Part shown: in pieces, positions 33,614 through 42,270 of the stretch | Numbering within the stretch: the stretch's first letter is position 1 | How the letters are laid out: each line of letters opens with the position of its first letter | Source: CAG-103 sp905215475 | GTDB lineage: Bacteria; Bacillota; Clostridia; Oscillospirales; Oscillospiraceae | Reading direction: 5' to 3' | Length of the DNA: 64,000 nucleotides | Assembly: GCA_905215475.1 (NCBI GenBank) | Contig: CAJMPW010000002.1 | Coordinates: 124,001-188,000, forward strand | The notes under the pieces: model-generated | What the model was told of the DNA's origin: nothing | Databases searched by the model: none | The model's input: only the letters and a program-made list of their open reading frames with translations | Program-made: the position numbers and the translations under genes

Positions 33614-35041
33614 TCAGGCAACGAGGAAGAATTTCACAAGGAAGATCAGCGAGATGACATACGTCAGCAGCGAAACATCCTTGCCCTTGCCCGTGCAGAG
33701 CTTGAGCACGGAATAGCTGATCAGACCCAGACCGATGCCGTGACCGATCGAGCCGGAGATCGGCATGGAGATGAGCATGATGGCCACCGGCAGACTCTGA
33801 TAAATGTCGTCAAAGTCGATCTTCTTGAGACCGCCGAGCATCAGCAGGCCGACGTAGATGAGCGCGGAGCTGGTCGCGGCGGCGGGAATGATGGCGGCGA
33901 TGGGCGCGAGGAACATACTCGCAAGGAAGAGCAGGCCGGTCGTCAGGGCGGTCAGGCCCGTACGGCCGCCGGCCTCCACGCCGGAGGCAGACTCGACAAA
34001 CGTCGTGACCGTGGACGTGCCGGTGCACGCACCCGTGACGGTGCCGACGGCGTCGGCCAGCAGCGCCTCGCGCATACGCGGCATATTGCCGTCCTTGTCG
34101 ACCATGCCGGCGCGGCTCGCCGTGCCGACGAGGGTGCCGATGGTGTCGAACATATCGATGATGCAGAACGTAATGACGAGCGTCACGACCGTGAACCAGC
34201 CGATCTGGCCGAGGGCGGCAAAGTCGAACTTGAACAGGGTCGTTGCGGCCATATCGCCGAACGCGGGCACGAACGACGCGCCCTTGAGCGCCGCAAACGG
34301 ATTCGTGTGCAGGAAGATGGACTCACCCGCCCAGTAGATGCCGGACGCGCAGAGCATGCCCAGCAGTACGGAGCCCTTGACCTTTTTGTGCGCAAAGAGC
34401 ACGATCAGAAACAGACCGACGAACATGGTCACGACCGTGAGCACCATCTGCGGGTAGCCGTCGCCCATGTTGGCCTGAGCGAGTCTGGGCGTGAGCGCGC
34501 CGAAGAAATCGCGCATCACAAAAAACGGGCCGCCTTCGCTCGAGTACACACCGGCGTTCGAGCCGATGCCGATGTTGAGCAGCATGAGACCGATGGCCGG
34601 CGCGATGCCGAGCCGGATGCCGAGCGGAATGGCCTCGACGATCTTCTCGCGCACCTTGAGCACCGAGAGCACGATGAACACGATGCCCTCGATGAGGATG
34701 ACGCACAGCGCCGTCTGGAACGACTGCAGGTAGCTCATGCCGGTCAGGGTGACGATGTTGGCCACGACGACGGCAAAGAAGCTGTTGAGACCCATGCCGG
34801 GCGCCATGGCAAAGGGCTTGTTGGCCGCGAACGCCATGACGAGCGTGCCGACGGCGGAGGCAATGCAGGTGGCGAGGAACACGCCGTTCCAGAGCTGCGG
34901 GCCGCCCTCTGCGCCGAAGCCGGTCAGCAGATTCGGGTTGAGCGCGATGATGTACGCCATGGTCATAAACGTCGTCAGACCGGCGACGATCTCCGTGCGC
35001 ACGGTGGTGTTGTTTTCTTTCAGATGAAAGAGCTTTTCCAT
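33614..35041 (-). CDS. NCS2 family purine permease (guanine/hypoxanthine, PbuO/AzgA type)
   Basis: 475 residues, 12 or more membrane segments. The start FHLKENNTTVRTEIVAGLTTFMTMAYIIALNP, the PGMGLNSFFA motif and DMFDTIGTLVG are diagnostic of the AzgA-like branch of NCS2 that imports guanine, hypoxanthine or adenine with protons. GAGAGGGG site before the ATG. No purine riboswitch is visible in its 128-base leader. The guanine riboswitch in this window serves the ABC system at 55-60 kb. Confidence 0.9.
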   Translation of the reverse strand: MEKLFHLKENNTTVRTEIVAGLTTFMTMAYIIALNPNLLTGFGAEGGPQLWNGVFLATCIASAVGTLVMAFAANKPFAMAPGMGLNSFFAVVVANIVTLTGMSYLQSFQTALCVILIEGIVFIVLSVLKVREKIVEAIPLGIRLGIAPAIGLMLLNIGIGSNAGVYSSEGGPFFVMRDFFGALTPRLAQANMGDGYPQMVLTVVTMFVGLFLIVLFAHKKVKGSVLLGMLCASGIYWAGESIFLHTNPFAALKGASFVPAFGDMAATTLFKFDFAALGQIGWFTVVTLVITFCIIDMFDTIGTLVGTASRAGMVDKDGNMPRMREALLADAVGTVTGACTGTSTVTTFVESASGVEAGGRTGLTALTTGLLFLASMFLAPIAAIIPAAATSSALIYVGLLMLGGLKKIDFDDIYQSLPVAIMLISMPISGSIGHGIGLGLISYSVLKLCTGKGKDVSLLTYVISLIFLVKFFLVA

Positions 35042-35123
35042 TGAGATCCCCTCTCCGTAAAGTTTTTGTCAGCTAAGGCAAAACGCCGTAAGTATACCGC
35101 GATTCGCCGCGCCTGTCAACGGC

Positions 35124-35154
35124 AAAACCGGGCACGGAACGCTCCGTACCCGGT
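35124..35154 (-). terminator. Terminator of the YmdB/YhaO/YhaN-like operon
   Basis: ACCGGG-ACGGA/TCCGT-CCCGGT stem with TTTT on the minus strand, 16 bases after the YhaN-like stop. Confidence 0.7.
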
Positions 35155-35169
35155 CTTGAGAGCCCGGTG

Positions 35170-37092
35170 TTATTGCTCCCGCGCGGGACAGTCGCGCTCG
35201 TGGCAGGTAAAGAGGATGACCTGCCGGTGCTGCGCGATCTCCCGGAAGAGCGCCATGGCGCGCCTGGCGCGCGCATCGTCGAAGTTGACGAGCGTGTCGT
35301 CGAGCACGAGCGGGCACGGATCGTCCGTCGGGCACGTCAGCTCGCACAGCGCCAGACGCACGGACAGATACAGCAGATCCGCCGTCCCCGCCGAGAGATA
35401 GGCCGTGTCGCGCGGCGTCGGGTCGCCGGCGCTGCGTGCCTTGGCCGACAGGTCGCGCGCGAGCACGAGCTCATCGTAGCGGCCGCCGGTGAGGTAGTCC
35501 ATGTAGTCGGCCGCCTTCTGCGCAAGCTGCGGGGAAAAGCGGCTCTGCAGCTCGGCATCGGCGCGACCGAGCGTCTCGATCGCAAGCGCGAGCGCGGCAT
35601 ACTGCCGCTCAAGCGCGTCGCGCTGCTCGAGAAGCTGCGCGTGTTCGCTTTTGAGCGCCATCGGGTCGCCGACGGCGAGCGCCGCACCCGTGAGCTGTGC
35701 CTGCTGTGTGCGCAGGCGCGTGCGCACGCTCTCAAGCGCGCTCCTGCGCTGATAGAGCGCGGCGGCCTCGCCCGTGCCGCTCTCAAAATCGAGGCTTTGC
35801 AGCAGCCGCTCGTGCGTCTCGCACTGATGCTCGCGCGCATCCTCGAGCGCGGCGGCGGCACGCCGCTCGGTCTCCATGGCGGCGGCGCACGCGCGGTAAG
35901 CGGCGCGGTGTACCTCCGCCTGATAGTAAATGCCGTCGGCATCCTGCGCGCCGTAGCTGCGCAGGAGCTTTCCGAGCGCGGCGGACGCCTGCTGCGCGCG
36001 CTGTCTGCCGTTTGCCGCCGCGATCAGCAGCACGAGCGCCGCGGCCGCCAGCGCGATGGCCGCATAGTACAGCGGCTGCGCCACCAGATAGCCCAGCACG
36101 GCGCACAGTGCCGCGAGCACGAGCGCCGCGATCCAGAAATACGGCTTGCCGCCGTGCGCCGCCGTGTCGGAGAGCGCCTGCGCGCGCTGTGCGTCACGCT
36201 CGACGATCTCGCCCGCTTCGTCCGGCGTCTGCACGCCGAAGTGCGTCTGCTCGAGCGCGGTGCGCTTGGCCGCGGCATCGCGCCGCGCCTGTTCGAGCGT
36301 CTGCTCGAGCGTGCGCAGGTTGGATTTTTCCTCGCCCATACTGCTCAGCGCCGCGCGGCGCTGCCGCTGGCGGGCGGCGTTCATCTGATCGGTGACGGTC
36401 TGCAGCTCCGCCTCCGTCTCCCGCAGCTCGGCGGCACAGGCAGCCTGCTCCTGCGCGTTGCGCTCGAGGCGGTGCAGCTGCGTCTCCGTGTCCGCGATGC
36501 GCTGCTCAAGCTCCGGCAGCGCGCCGTGCTGTCCGCTGCGGCGGCGGCGCAGCCACGCGCGCAGCTGCGCGTCGGCCTCGGTGTAGGAGCTGGCCTCCTC
36601 GCCGGAGGTCACGATGGCGGAGATGCGCCGCTCGAGCTCAGGCGTGCCGGTCACGACGAGACCGCCCTGCCCGATGAACGCGCTGCGCTGGAACACCTCC
36701 GCCGACACGCCCGTGAGCTGCTCGCCCGCGTCCGTTGCCGTCAGGCCGGGCACAGGAATGTCCGTGCCCGTGTACACCGCCGAAAAGGCGCGCATCGGCG
36801 CATTCGCAGCCTCCGTCCAGCGGCGGATCGTGATGCGCTTGCCGTCCTGCTCGAGCTCGAGCTCGCCCGCCATGGGCTTGCCGCTCCAGGGCGCATATTT
36901 CTGCTTGTCGGGCACGAAGCCCGCGCGGGCGCGCTGGGACGTGTCGATCCCGTAGAGCATGGCGCGCAGGAAGGCGCACCACGTGCTCTTGCCGCTCTCA
37001 TTCGGCGCATAGATGATATTCAGCCCCGTGTCGAGCCGCAGCTGCTCGCCGTCGAGCGTACCGAACGTGCCCTGCATATGCCGGATGATCAC
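35170..37092 (-). CDS. YhaN-like/SbcC-like AAA ATPase
   Basis: 640 residues. An N-terminal ABC/SMC-type head has Walker A IIYAPNESGKST near residue 30. Long coiled-coil arms (about 165-270 and 360-510) are interrupted by a hydrophobic hairpin (YFWIAALVLAALCAVLGYLVAQPLYYAAIALAAAALVLLIA, about 310-350), a YhaN feature. A C-terminal head half has the Walker B-like LVLDDTLVNFDD and FTCHERD. Together with the upstream phosphoesterase it should form a Rad50/Mre11-like nuclease complex, perhaps membrane-associated. The start overlaps the upstream stop (ATGA). Confidence 0.85.
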   Translation of the reverse strand: MIIRHMQGTFGTLDGEQLRLDTGLNIIYAPNESGKSTWCAFLRAMLYGIDTSQRARAGFVPDKQKYAPWSGKPMAGELELEQDGKRITIRRWTEAANAPMRAFSAVYTGTDIPVPGLTATDAGEQLTGVSAEVFQRSAFIGQGGLVVTGTPELERRISAIVTSGEEASSYTEADAQLRAWLRRRRSGQHGALPELEQRIADTETQLHRLERNAQEQAACAAELRETEAELQTVTDQMNAARQRQRRAALSSMGEEKSNLRTLEQTLEQARRDAAAKRTALEQTHFGVQTPDEAGEIVERDAQRAQALSDTAAHGGKPYFWIAALVLAALCAVLGYLVAQPLYYAAIALAAAALVLLIAAANGRQRAQQASAALGKLLRSYGAQDADGIYYQAEVHRAAYRACAAAMETERRAAAALEDAREHQCETHERLLQSLDFESGTGEAAALYQRRSALESVRTRLRTQQAQLTGAALAVGDPMALKSEHAQLLEQRDALERQYAALALAIETLGRADAELQSRFSPQLAQKAADYMDYLTGGRYDELVLARDLSAKARSAGDPTPRDTAYLSAGTADLLYLSVRLALCELTCPTDDPCPLVLDDTLVNFDDARARRAMALFREIAQHRQVILFTCHERDCPAREQ

Positions 37093-38192
37093 AGCGTCAC
37101 CACCTCCTCATCGTGGTCCAGTGCCGCGAGCCCCCAGCGCGCGGCCATGACGATCGTCTCTCGGTCGCGGTCGGAGTCCGCCGCGTCGTATTTTTGCTTG
37201 AGCTGCGCGAGAAACTGCCCGCGCAGCGTGCCCTCGCCCGCGCGCGCCCAGAGATCCTGGCGTGCGCGCGTCTCGTCGCGCAGCTGCATGGCGAATACCC
37301 GCCCCTCGAGCGCGGCGCGCAGCGCAGCGGGGTTCGGCGCGCGGTCGGTCTCGCCCGTGAGCACGATGCGGCAGATATTGCGCGCAGCCCCCTCCGGCAG
37401 CGCGGCACACACCGCCTGCACGGGGTCTGCGTCCGTGACATCGACGCGCAGGATCTCATACCGCCGCCCGGGCACGGGCAAAAACTGCGCCTGCACATCG
37501 CCCGCGGCGACGTCCACGAGCAGCACGCCCTTTTCCCCCGTCTCGTCAAAGCCGCGCCCTTCCATGCAGCCCGGCCACGCATACACCGTGCCCCCGGCGC
37601 GCTGCACGCCGCCGAAGCGGTGCGTGTGGCCGAAGGCGGCGTAGTCCAGCCCGCTGTGCGCAAGGTCCGCCGCCGACACGGGGTTATACGCCGAGGCGGG
37701 ATTTCCCACCTCCGCGTGCATACACAAAACGTCCAGCATCCCCGGCTCTTTCGGCACAGAAAATCCCCGCAGCAGCGCGGGGCAGCGGCTGTCGGTAAAC
37801 GCCGCGCCCCAGACGCGCACGCCCAGCTCCGGCAGCGCGACGGCCTCGATGCGCTGTGTGCGGAAGATATGTACGTTCTCGGGAAACGTCAGGCGTGCAT
37901 ACGGCGCGCCCGCGCTGTAATAGTCGTGGTTTCCGGGCGCAAGAAACACCTCTGCCCCGCAGCCGGCAAACGTCTCGGCGAGCGCCTTCGCCGTCTCGGG
38001 ATAGGGACTGCCGCTGTCGAGCAGGTCGCCCGCGAGCAGGATGATCTGCGCGCCGTGCGCCCTGGCCAGCTCCGGCAGAGCGCGCAGAAGGTCGCGCTGC
38101 TCCCGGCGGCGCTGCGCCGCCTGCGCGCCGGAGAGCGCCTCAAACGGCGAATCGAGGTGCAGATCCGCCGCGTGTAAAATGCGCACGCTCAT
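37089..38192 (-). CDS. YhaO-like/SbcD-like DNA metallophosphoesterase
   Basis: 367 residues. The dinuclear metal-binding motifs of the Mre11/SbcD family are all visible: HAADLHLDSPF, LLAGDLLDSG, APGNHDYY, MHAEVG (in place of the usual H-x-H) and YAAFGHTHRF. The ATG at 38192 overlaps the ymdB stop by four bases, so the N-terminal extension of the open frame is not used. Partner of the ATPase encoded next; both equal YhaO-YhaN of Bacillus in order and type. Confidence 0.88.
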   Translation of the reverse strand: MSVRILHAADLHLDSPFEALSGAQAAQRRREQRDLLRALPELARAHGAQIILLAGDLLDSGSPYPETAKALAETFAGCGAEVFLAPGNHDYYSAGAPYARLTFPENVHIFRTQRIEAVALPELGVRVWGAAFTDSRCPALLRGFSVPKEPGMLDVLCMHAEVGNPASAYNPVSAADLAHSGLDYAAFGHTHRFGGVQRAGGTVYAWPGCMEGRGFDETGEKGVLLVDVAAGDVQAQFLPVPGRRYEILRVDVTDADPVQAVCAALPEGAARNICRIVLTGETDRAPNPAALRAALEGRVFAMQLRDETRARQDLWARAGEGTLRGQFLAQLKQKYDAADSDRDRETIVMAARWGLAALDHDEEVVTL

Positions 38193-38962
38193 CTCAGGCG
38201 CACCAGGCGTACATCGCGGCACAGTCCGGTGTCGCTGTCGACCTCAAAGATCGCGCCCTCGAGCTTGGCCGCGCCCATGGCCGCCTCATAGCGGCGCGGC
38301 GGGTCGCCGAGGAACTTGCCGATCGACTGCTCCGGCGCGATGCCGAGCACGGCGTTGGCCGGTCCCGTCATGCCGAGGTCGGTCAGGTAGCCCGTGCCCT
38401 CGGGCAGCACCTCAGCGTCCGAGGTCTGCACGTGCGTGTGCGTGCCCCAGACAGCCGTCACGCGCCCGTCAAGATAAAAGCCCATGGCGCGCTTTTCGCT
38501 CGTGGCCTCGGCGTGCATATCGACGAGGACAATCTTCGCCTGCGTCTGCTCGAGAATATCGTCCACGACGAGAAACGGATTATCCGTGTTCGCATCGAGC
38601 GTGAAGCGCCCCATGAGATTGATGACGCAGATCGGTCCGCCGCGCAGGGAATACTCGCCCCAGCCGCGCCCCGGGCACTGCGGCGCGAAGTTTGCCGGGC
38701 GCAGGATGCGCTTTTTCTGCTCGAGATACGGCTGCAGCTCGTAGCGCGTCCACGTGTGGTTGCCAAGCGTGATGACGTCCGCACCGGCGGCGAAGATCGC
38801 GTCCGCCTGCTTGGGCGTGACGCCGACGACGTTGGCGTTTTCGCCGTTGACGACCGTGAAATCAATGTGCTCCTGCTCCTTGAAGGCACGCAGGTGCTCG
38901 CTCAAAAATGCAAGGCCGGACGCGCCCACAACGTCGCCCACGGCCAGAATGCGCAGGATCAT
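38189..38962 (-). CDS. ymdB: YmdB-family metallophosphoesterase (TIGR00282 type)
   Basis: 257 residues, the usual YmdB length. Metal ligands AVGDVVG, NGENAN, GNHTW, DMHAEATSEK and GTHTHVQT are all in place. YmdB of Bacillus hydrolyses 2',3'-cyclic nucleotides and influences motility versus biofilm decisions. GGAGGGG precedes the ATG. It is the first gene of a three-gene operon with YhaO- and YhaN-like genes, an arrangement that hints at a link with DNA or RNA end processing. Confidence 0.92.
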   Translation of the reverse strand: MILRILAVGDVVGASGLAFLSEHLRAFKEQEHIDFTVVNGENANVVGVTPKQADAIFAAGADVITLGNHTWTRYELQPYLEQKKRILRPANFAPQCPGRGWGEYSLRGGPICVINLMGRFTLDANTDNPFLVVDDILEQTQAKIVLVDMHAEATSEKRAMGFYLDGRVTAVWGTHTHVQTSDAEVLPEGTGYLTDLGMTGPANAVLGIAPEQSIGKFLGDPPRRYEAAMGAAKLEGAIFEVDSDTGLCRDVRLVRLR

Positions 38963-39014
38963 ACCTGTCCCCTCCCATTCGATCGGAAGAAAATTTGAAA
39001 GCTATAATAAAAGT

Positions 39015-39044
39015 AGTATACCACCGACGGCAGGCGAGAAGCAA
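39015..39044 (-). promoter_or_regulatory. Promoter of the ymdB operon
   Basis: Minus strand TTGCTT, 18-base spacer, TATACT with an upstream TGG extension. Confidence 0.65.
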
Positions 39045-39135
39045 TCCAGAAACTGCATTTGCGTGCCGCGCATGGCTTTTCGCGCCGCGCACATACTATC
39101 CGCGCAGCAGCCTTGCTGCGAAGGGAGGCAAAAGC

Positions 39136-39333
39136 ATGAGCAGAGACAGCAAAATGTGCGCCGCGCAGTTTGCCAAGGGCATGGGCATCGGGCTGGGTGT
39201 CGGCATGGCGGTCGGCGCGGCGGCGGGGCTGATGATGCAGCCGCAGAAAAAGCGCGCCAACGGCATCGTGGCCGACGCCGTGCGCACGGTCAGCGACGTG
39301 ACGGACACGATCCGCGACACGATGGGCTGGTAA
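39136..39333 (+). CDS. Small glycine-rich membrane protein (YtxH-like)
   Basis: 65 residues. A hydrophobic glycine/alanine-rich segment (GMGIGLGVGMAVGAAAGLMM, residues 15-34) is followed by a basic stretch and an amphipathic helix (VADAVRTVSDVTDTIRDTMGW). It resembles YtxH/DUF-type small envelope proteins, without a firm match. AAGGGAGG lies ahead of the ATG; the frame is open upstream but that part overlaps the ymdB promoter. Function unknown. Confidence 0.7.
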   Translation: MSRDSKMCAAQFAKGMGIGLGVGMAVGAAAGLMMQPQKKRANGIVADAVRTVSDVTDTIRDTMGW

Positions 39334-39366
39334 AAAGCAAAAAAGAAAATTTTTTCGAAAAAGGGC

Positions 39367-39395
39367 TTGCAATTCCGGCAGAGCTATGCTACTAT
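39367..39395 (+). promoter_or_regulatory. Promoter of the tRNA-Arg gene
   Basis: TTGCAA, 17-base spacer, TACTAT; the tRNA begins 27 bases later. Confidence 0.65.
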
Positions 39396-39421
39396 ACTTA
39401 GGCGCGTTAGGAGCGCACTAA

Positions 39422-39498
39422 GCGCCGTTAGCTCAGCTGGATAGAGCGTCTGGCTACGGACCAGAAGGCCGGGGGTTCGAATCCCTCACGGCGTGCCA
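39422..39498 (+). tRNA. tRNA-Arg (anticodon ACG)
   Basis: A full cloverleaf: acceptor GCGCCGT/ACGGCGT with one G-U pair, D stem GCTC/GAGC, anticodon stem TCTGG/CCAGA with loop CTACGGA (anticodon ACG at 39456-39458), T arm GGGGG-TTCGAAT-CCCTC, and an encoded CCA end. ACG is read as ICG after deamination and decodes CGU, CGC and CGA. Confidence 0.96.
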
Positions 39499-39535
39499 AT
39501 AACCGGATCACCGATGGTGGTCCGGTTATTTTTTT
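39498..39535 (+). terminator. Terminator of tRNA-Arg
   Basis: AATAACCGGA / TCCGGTTATT stem with an inner CACC/GGTG, followed by a T-run, beginning at the last base of the tRNA. Confidence 0.85.
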
Positions 39536-39583
39536 CTGTGCAAAAATAAGAAATATGCCCGGGCATCCGGCGGCGCTTTTGCC

Positions 39584-39612
39584 TTGAAACGCAGCACGCG
39601 TTATGGTAAAAT
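39584..39612 (+). promoter_or_regulatory. Promoter of the polysaccharide deacetylase gene
   Basis: TTGAAA, 17-base spacer, TAAAAT. Confidence 0.6.
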
Positions 39613-39687
39613 AATGCTTGCCCGCGAAAAAAGCTGCGCGCGCAGCCATGTTTTCGCGCCGCCCAACACTGTCACAAGGAGTTTGCC

Positions 39688-40569
39688 ATGTCTACGAGAA
39701 AATGGATCATCGCCGCGGTCGCAGTCCTGCTGGGGCTCTGCGTGCTGCTGGCCGTGGTCGCAGTCCCACGCGCCCCGGCTGCGCAGACCGCCGACGTTGC
39801 GATCCTCATGTACCATGCCTTCACCGAAAACGAAGCGGAGACGAGCTCCGTGTGCACGCTGGCATCCGAGTTTGAGCGTCAGCTCAGCGCCCTGCGGGAC
39901 GCGGGCTATACGTCCGTCGGCTATGCCGATCTGATCGAATTTGTCAACGGCAAGGGCAAGCTGCCGGAAAAGCCCCTGCTCATCAGCATAGACGACGGCT
40001 ATCAGAACAATCTGGATCTGGCAGCGCCGCTGCTTGAAAAATACGGCTTTTGCGCCAACATCGCCGTGATCGGCGTCTCCATCGGTCACACGACCTACAA
40101 GGACACCGACATTCCGATCATGCCGCACTTCTCGCTCGAGGATGCGCGTCCGTGGATCAAGCGCGGCGTCCTGACAGTCACGACCCATTCCTATGATATG
40201 CACCAGATCGCTGCCGTCGACGGAAACGGCTGCCGCCGCGGCGTGCTGCAAATGCCCGGCGAAACCGAGCCCGACTACATTGCCGCGCTGACGCAGGATT
40301 ACACACACGCGCAAAAGCAGCTTGCCGGACTGCCGGGCAAGGTGCTGCCCGTGTTCACCTACCCCTTCGGCGCGTATTCCGAGCTGTCGGAGCGCGTGCT
40401 GCAGGAGCAGGGCGTGCAGGTCACGGTCACGATCGCGGACGGCGCGAACCGTCTGGTCAAGGGCGAGCCGGAAACGCTCCGGCTGCTGCGCCGCATCAAT
40501 GTGCCCGCCAGCATGGAGCCGGACGCACTCCTGAGCAGCATCGACGCCGCCCTGCAGGCTTTGGATTGA
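39688..40569 (+). CDS. Polysaccharide deacetylase (NodB homology domain), exported
   Basis: 293 residues. An N-terminal signal/anchor helix (residues 7-27, with ALA-like site before AAQTADV) implies surface location. The carbohydrate esterase 4 motif 1 is ISIDDGY (D102, D103), motif 2 is HSYDMH (H167, H172), and motif 3 is the TYPFGAYSE segment. It should remove acetyl groups from peptidoglycan or another N-acetylglucosamine polymer with a bound metal ion. Monocistronic, with its own promoter and a shared terminator. Confidence 0.88.
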   Translation: MSTRKWIIAAVAVLLGLCVLLAVVAVPRAPAAQTADVAILMYHAFTENEAETSSVCTLASEFERQLSALRDAGYTSVGYADLIEFVNGKGKLPEKPLLISIDDGYQNNLDLAAPLLEKYGFCANIAVIGVSIGHTTYKDTDIPIMPHFSLEDARPWIKRGVLTVTTHSYDMHQIAAVDGNGCRRGVLQMPGETEPDYIAALTQDYTHAQKQLAGLPGKVLPVFTYPFGAYSELSERVLQEQGVQVTVTIADGANRLVKGEPETLRLLRRINVPASMEPDALLSSIDAALQALD

Positions 40570-40590
40570 CACCGCGCCCCGCGGCGCAGC

Positions 40591-40627
40591 AAAAGACCGG
40601 ATCACCCTCGGGTGATCCGGTCTTTTG
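40591..40627. terminator. Bidirectional terminator between deacetylase and hxlR-type genes
   Basis: A perfect 17-base stem (AAAAGACCGGATCACCC and complement). The stop codon of the convergent HxlR gene (40602) lies inside the stem, so its last residues are encoded by the hairpin. Confidence 0.85.
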
Positions 40628-41141
40628 ATTCGTCTGATTCGTCGGCTCGATCCTGCGCCGCGCCGCCGTCATCCGTGATGGGCTGCACGGGCTCACCCCA
40701 CTGAAATGCGATGTCCACGGACTTGTCCAGCTCCTCGGAGCGATAACCGTAGTGGATCGTGCTACCCTGCGGCTGGCCGTGCGTGCGCTCGATGGCGCCC
40801 GGCTGGCAGTCCTTGCTGGCAAGGATGCCCCAGTCGCGCATATACAAAATGACCGGCAGCAGGAGCTTTCCCGGCTCGGTGAGCGAATACTCGACACGCT
40901 TGGGCTTCTCGTCATACTCGGTGCGCTTGATGATGTTATACGCCTCAAGCTCCTGAAGCTGCTGCGTGAAGATCTTGTGCGAGATGTCATAGGGCACGAG
41001 CCGCTTGAGCTCCCCATAGCGGCACACGCCGCCGGGAGCGCTGTGCAGGTACCAGAGAATATAGGGTTTCCATTTGCCGCTGATGGCCGAAAAAGCAAAA
41101 TTCAGCGTGCAGGATTCCAGTGTGTGAATGTAGTGGTCCAT
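40602..41141 (-). CDS. HxlR family winged-helix regulator
   Basis: 179 residues. The HxlR domain covers about residues 8-110: SAISGKWKPYILWYL, GELKRLVPYDISHKIFTQQLQELE and RVEYSLTEPGK are characteristic. The C-terminal 60 residues are an acidic, probably disordered tail not usual for the family. HxlR proteins often sense electrophiles or redox state through a cysteine; candidates here are C12 and C41. Start ATG at 41141 (GGGGGA, five-base spacer); a GTG one codon earlier is possible. Target unknown; neighbours are the DUF169 and SDR genes. Confidence 0.85.
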   Translation of the reverse strand: MDHYIHTLESCTLNFAFSAISGKWKPYILWYLHSAPGGVCRYGELKRLVPYDISHKIFTQQLQELEAYNIIKRTEYDEKPKRVEYSLTEPGKLLLPVILYMRDWGILASKDCQPGAIERTHGQPQGSTIHYGYRSEELDKSVDIAFQWGEPVQPITDDGGAAQDRADESDESKDRITRG

Positions 41142-41258
41142 CACGATCCCCCGTTTCTCTGATTTGACGCCATCGGATGCAGCGCCGTATGGTGATTATT
41201 CTATCATCAAAGTTTCTGAAATGCAACCGCAGCAAATTCCAGCTCTGAGCGCAATGCA

Positions 41259-41290
41259 AAGCTGCCGCCGAGTAACCTCGGCGGCAGCTT
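41259..41290 (-). terminator. Hairpin after the DUF169 gene
   Basis: AAGCTGCCGCCGAG-N4-CTCGGCGGCAGCTT, perfect 14-base stem with a short T-stretch leftward; probably ends the SDR/DUF169 transcript. Confidence 0.65.
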
Positions 41291-41328
41291 CGTTTTGGGG
41301 GGAGGATGTATAGAAGGTGCGGTTAGAA

Positions 41329-42084
41329 TCAGAATGCAGACTTGTAGAGGCAGGTCGGGTTGTAGGGGTAGAGAATGTTGTTCTTCTCCACCGTGTCGCA
41401 GCCGTCGAGCGCCTTGATGAGCTGCTCGGTGGTCATCGTGACGCGCACATCGCCATAGCCGAGCGCGCCGGTGGCACGGTCGCCGCGGCAGCCGAGGGAC
41501 AGGCCGATCTTGCCGTCCTTCATGGTGCGCATCCACGTGTCGGCGCAGTTGGACTCGCCGCTGAACGGGAACTCAAGCTTCTGCCAGTCGGTCTCGACAT
41601 AGCAGGCCAGCAGGTGGAAGGCCGCCTGCGTCGGAAGCTGCAGGCAGATGACGTCCGGCTCTTCGATGCTGCAGTTGCACAGCGAGGAGCAGACGATGCC
41701 GGCGTAGGGCTTCTCCGGGATGTACTCGAGGTTGGACTGGATGTGCTTGATCGCGTCCGCCTGCTCGTGATGCCACGGGGTGGGCTGCTTATACAGGATC
41801 GCGCCGTCCAGAAACTCCTGCGTCAGCTCCATGCAGCCGTTGTTCATGGCGCAGTAGTAGCCGGAGAAGTGGTCGGGCGTCAGGCCGAACGTGCCCTGGA
41901 AGTGCGCCGCCATGCCGATGAGCTTGCAGGTCGAGGCCTTGTTCTGGCAGAACTCGATGTCGGGGATCGCGTCAAACTCTTCCGGCGTCTTGATGAACTT
42001 CATGGCGACCGGGTGCTGCGTCGGGCGAAGCGTCAGGAAAATGCGGTCACTGAGCTGTTTCCACTGTTCTTTCGTAAGTTTCAT
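41329..42084 (-). CDS. DUF169 family protein
   Basis: 251 residues of the DUF169 family, found mostly in anaerobes and archaea and without a known activity. Visible are many cysteines (FCQNKASTCK, YYCAMNNGCME, VCSSLCNCS, LGCRGDRA), which suggests a metal or Fe-S centre, and the family phrase PVAMKFIKTPEEF near the start. The ATG at 42084 is preceded by TTGGAG; the frame continues upstream without signals. It is the second gene after the SDR gene, with a 186-base gap that carries a palindrome. Confidence 0.8.
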   Translation of the reverse strand: MKLTKEQWKQLSDRIFLTLRPTQHPVAMKFIKTPEEFDAIPDIEFCQNKASTCKLIGMAAHFQGTFGLTPDHFSGYYCAMNNGCMELTQEFLDGAILYKQPTPWHHEQADAIKHIQSNLEYIPEKPYAGIVCSSLCNCSIEEPDVICLQLPTQAAFHLLACYVETDWQKLEFPFSGESNCADTWMRTMKDGKIGLSLGCRGDRATGALGYGDVRVTMTTEQLIKALDGCDTVEKNNILYPYNPTCLYKSAF

Positions 42085-42156
42085 AGTCACACTCCAATTT
42101 TTGCGCGGGACGGACGCGGCCGCCGGAGGGCGGGGCGCGCAGTCGCCGCATAGTAT

Positions 42157-42171
42157 TTGAATTGTATTCAA
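42157..42171. promoter_or_regulatory. Palindrome TTGAAT-TGT-ATTCAA upstream of the DUF169 gene
   Basis: A perfect inverted repeat with 6-base arms 73 bases ahead of the DUF169 start, in the gap between SDR and DUF169. A candidate operator, perhaps for the HxlR-family regulator nearby. No clear promoter could be assigned. Confidence 0.45.
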
Positions 42172-42270
42172 TATGTGCGCACCGTCCGGCGCGCGGTCAG
42201 TGATTGTCTGAGGGAGCGCCACCGGCACGGGGCACGATGGCGTGTGTGCGCCGGTCAAGCCGGACGCGGC

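Noticed and set aside
35042..35123. Purine riboswitch in front of the NCS2 purine permease
   Set aside because: The leader lacks the GTTTCTACC core and the junction sequences present at 60070-60138.
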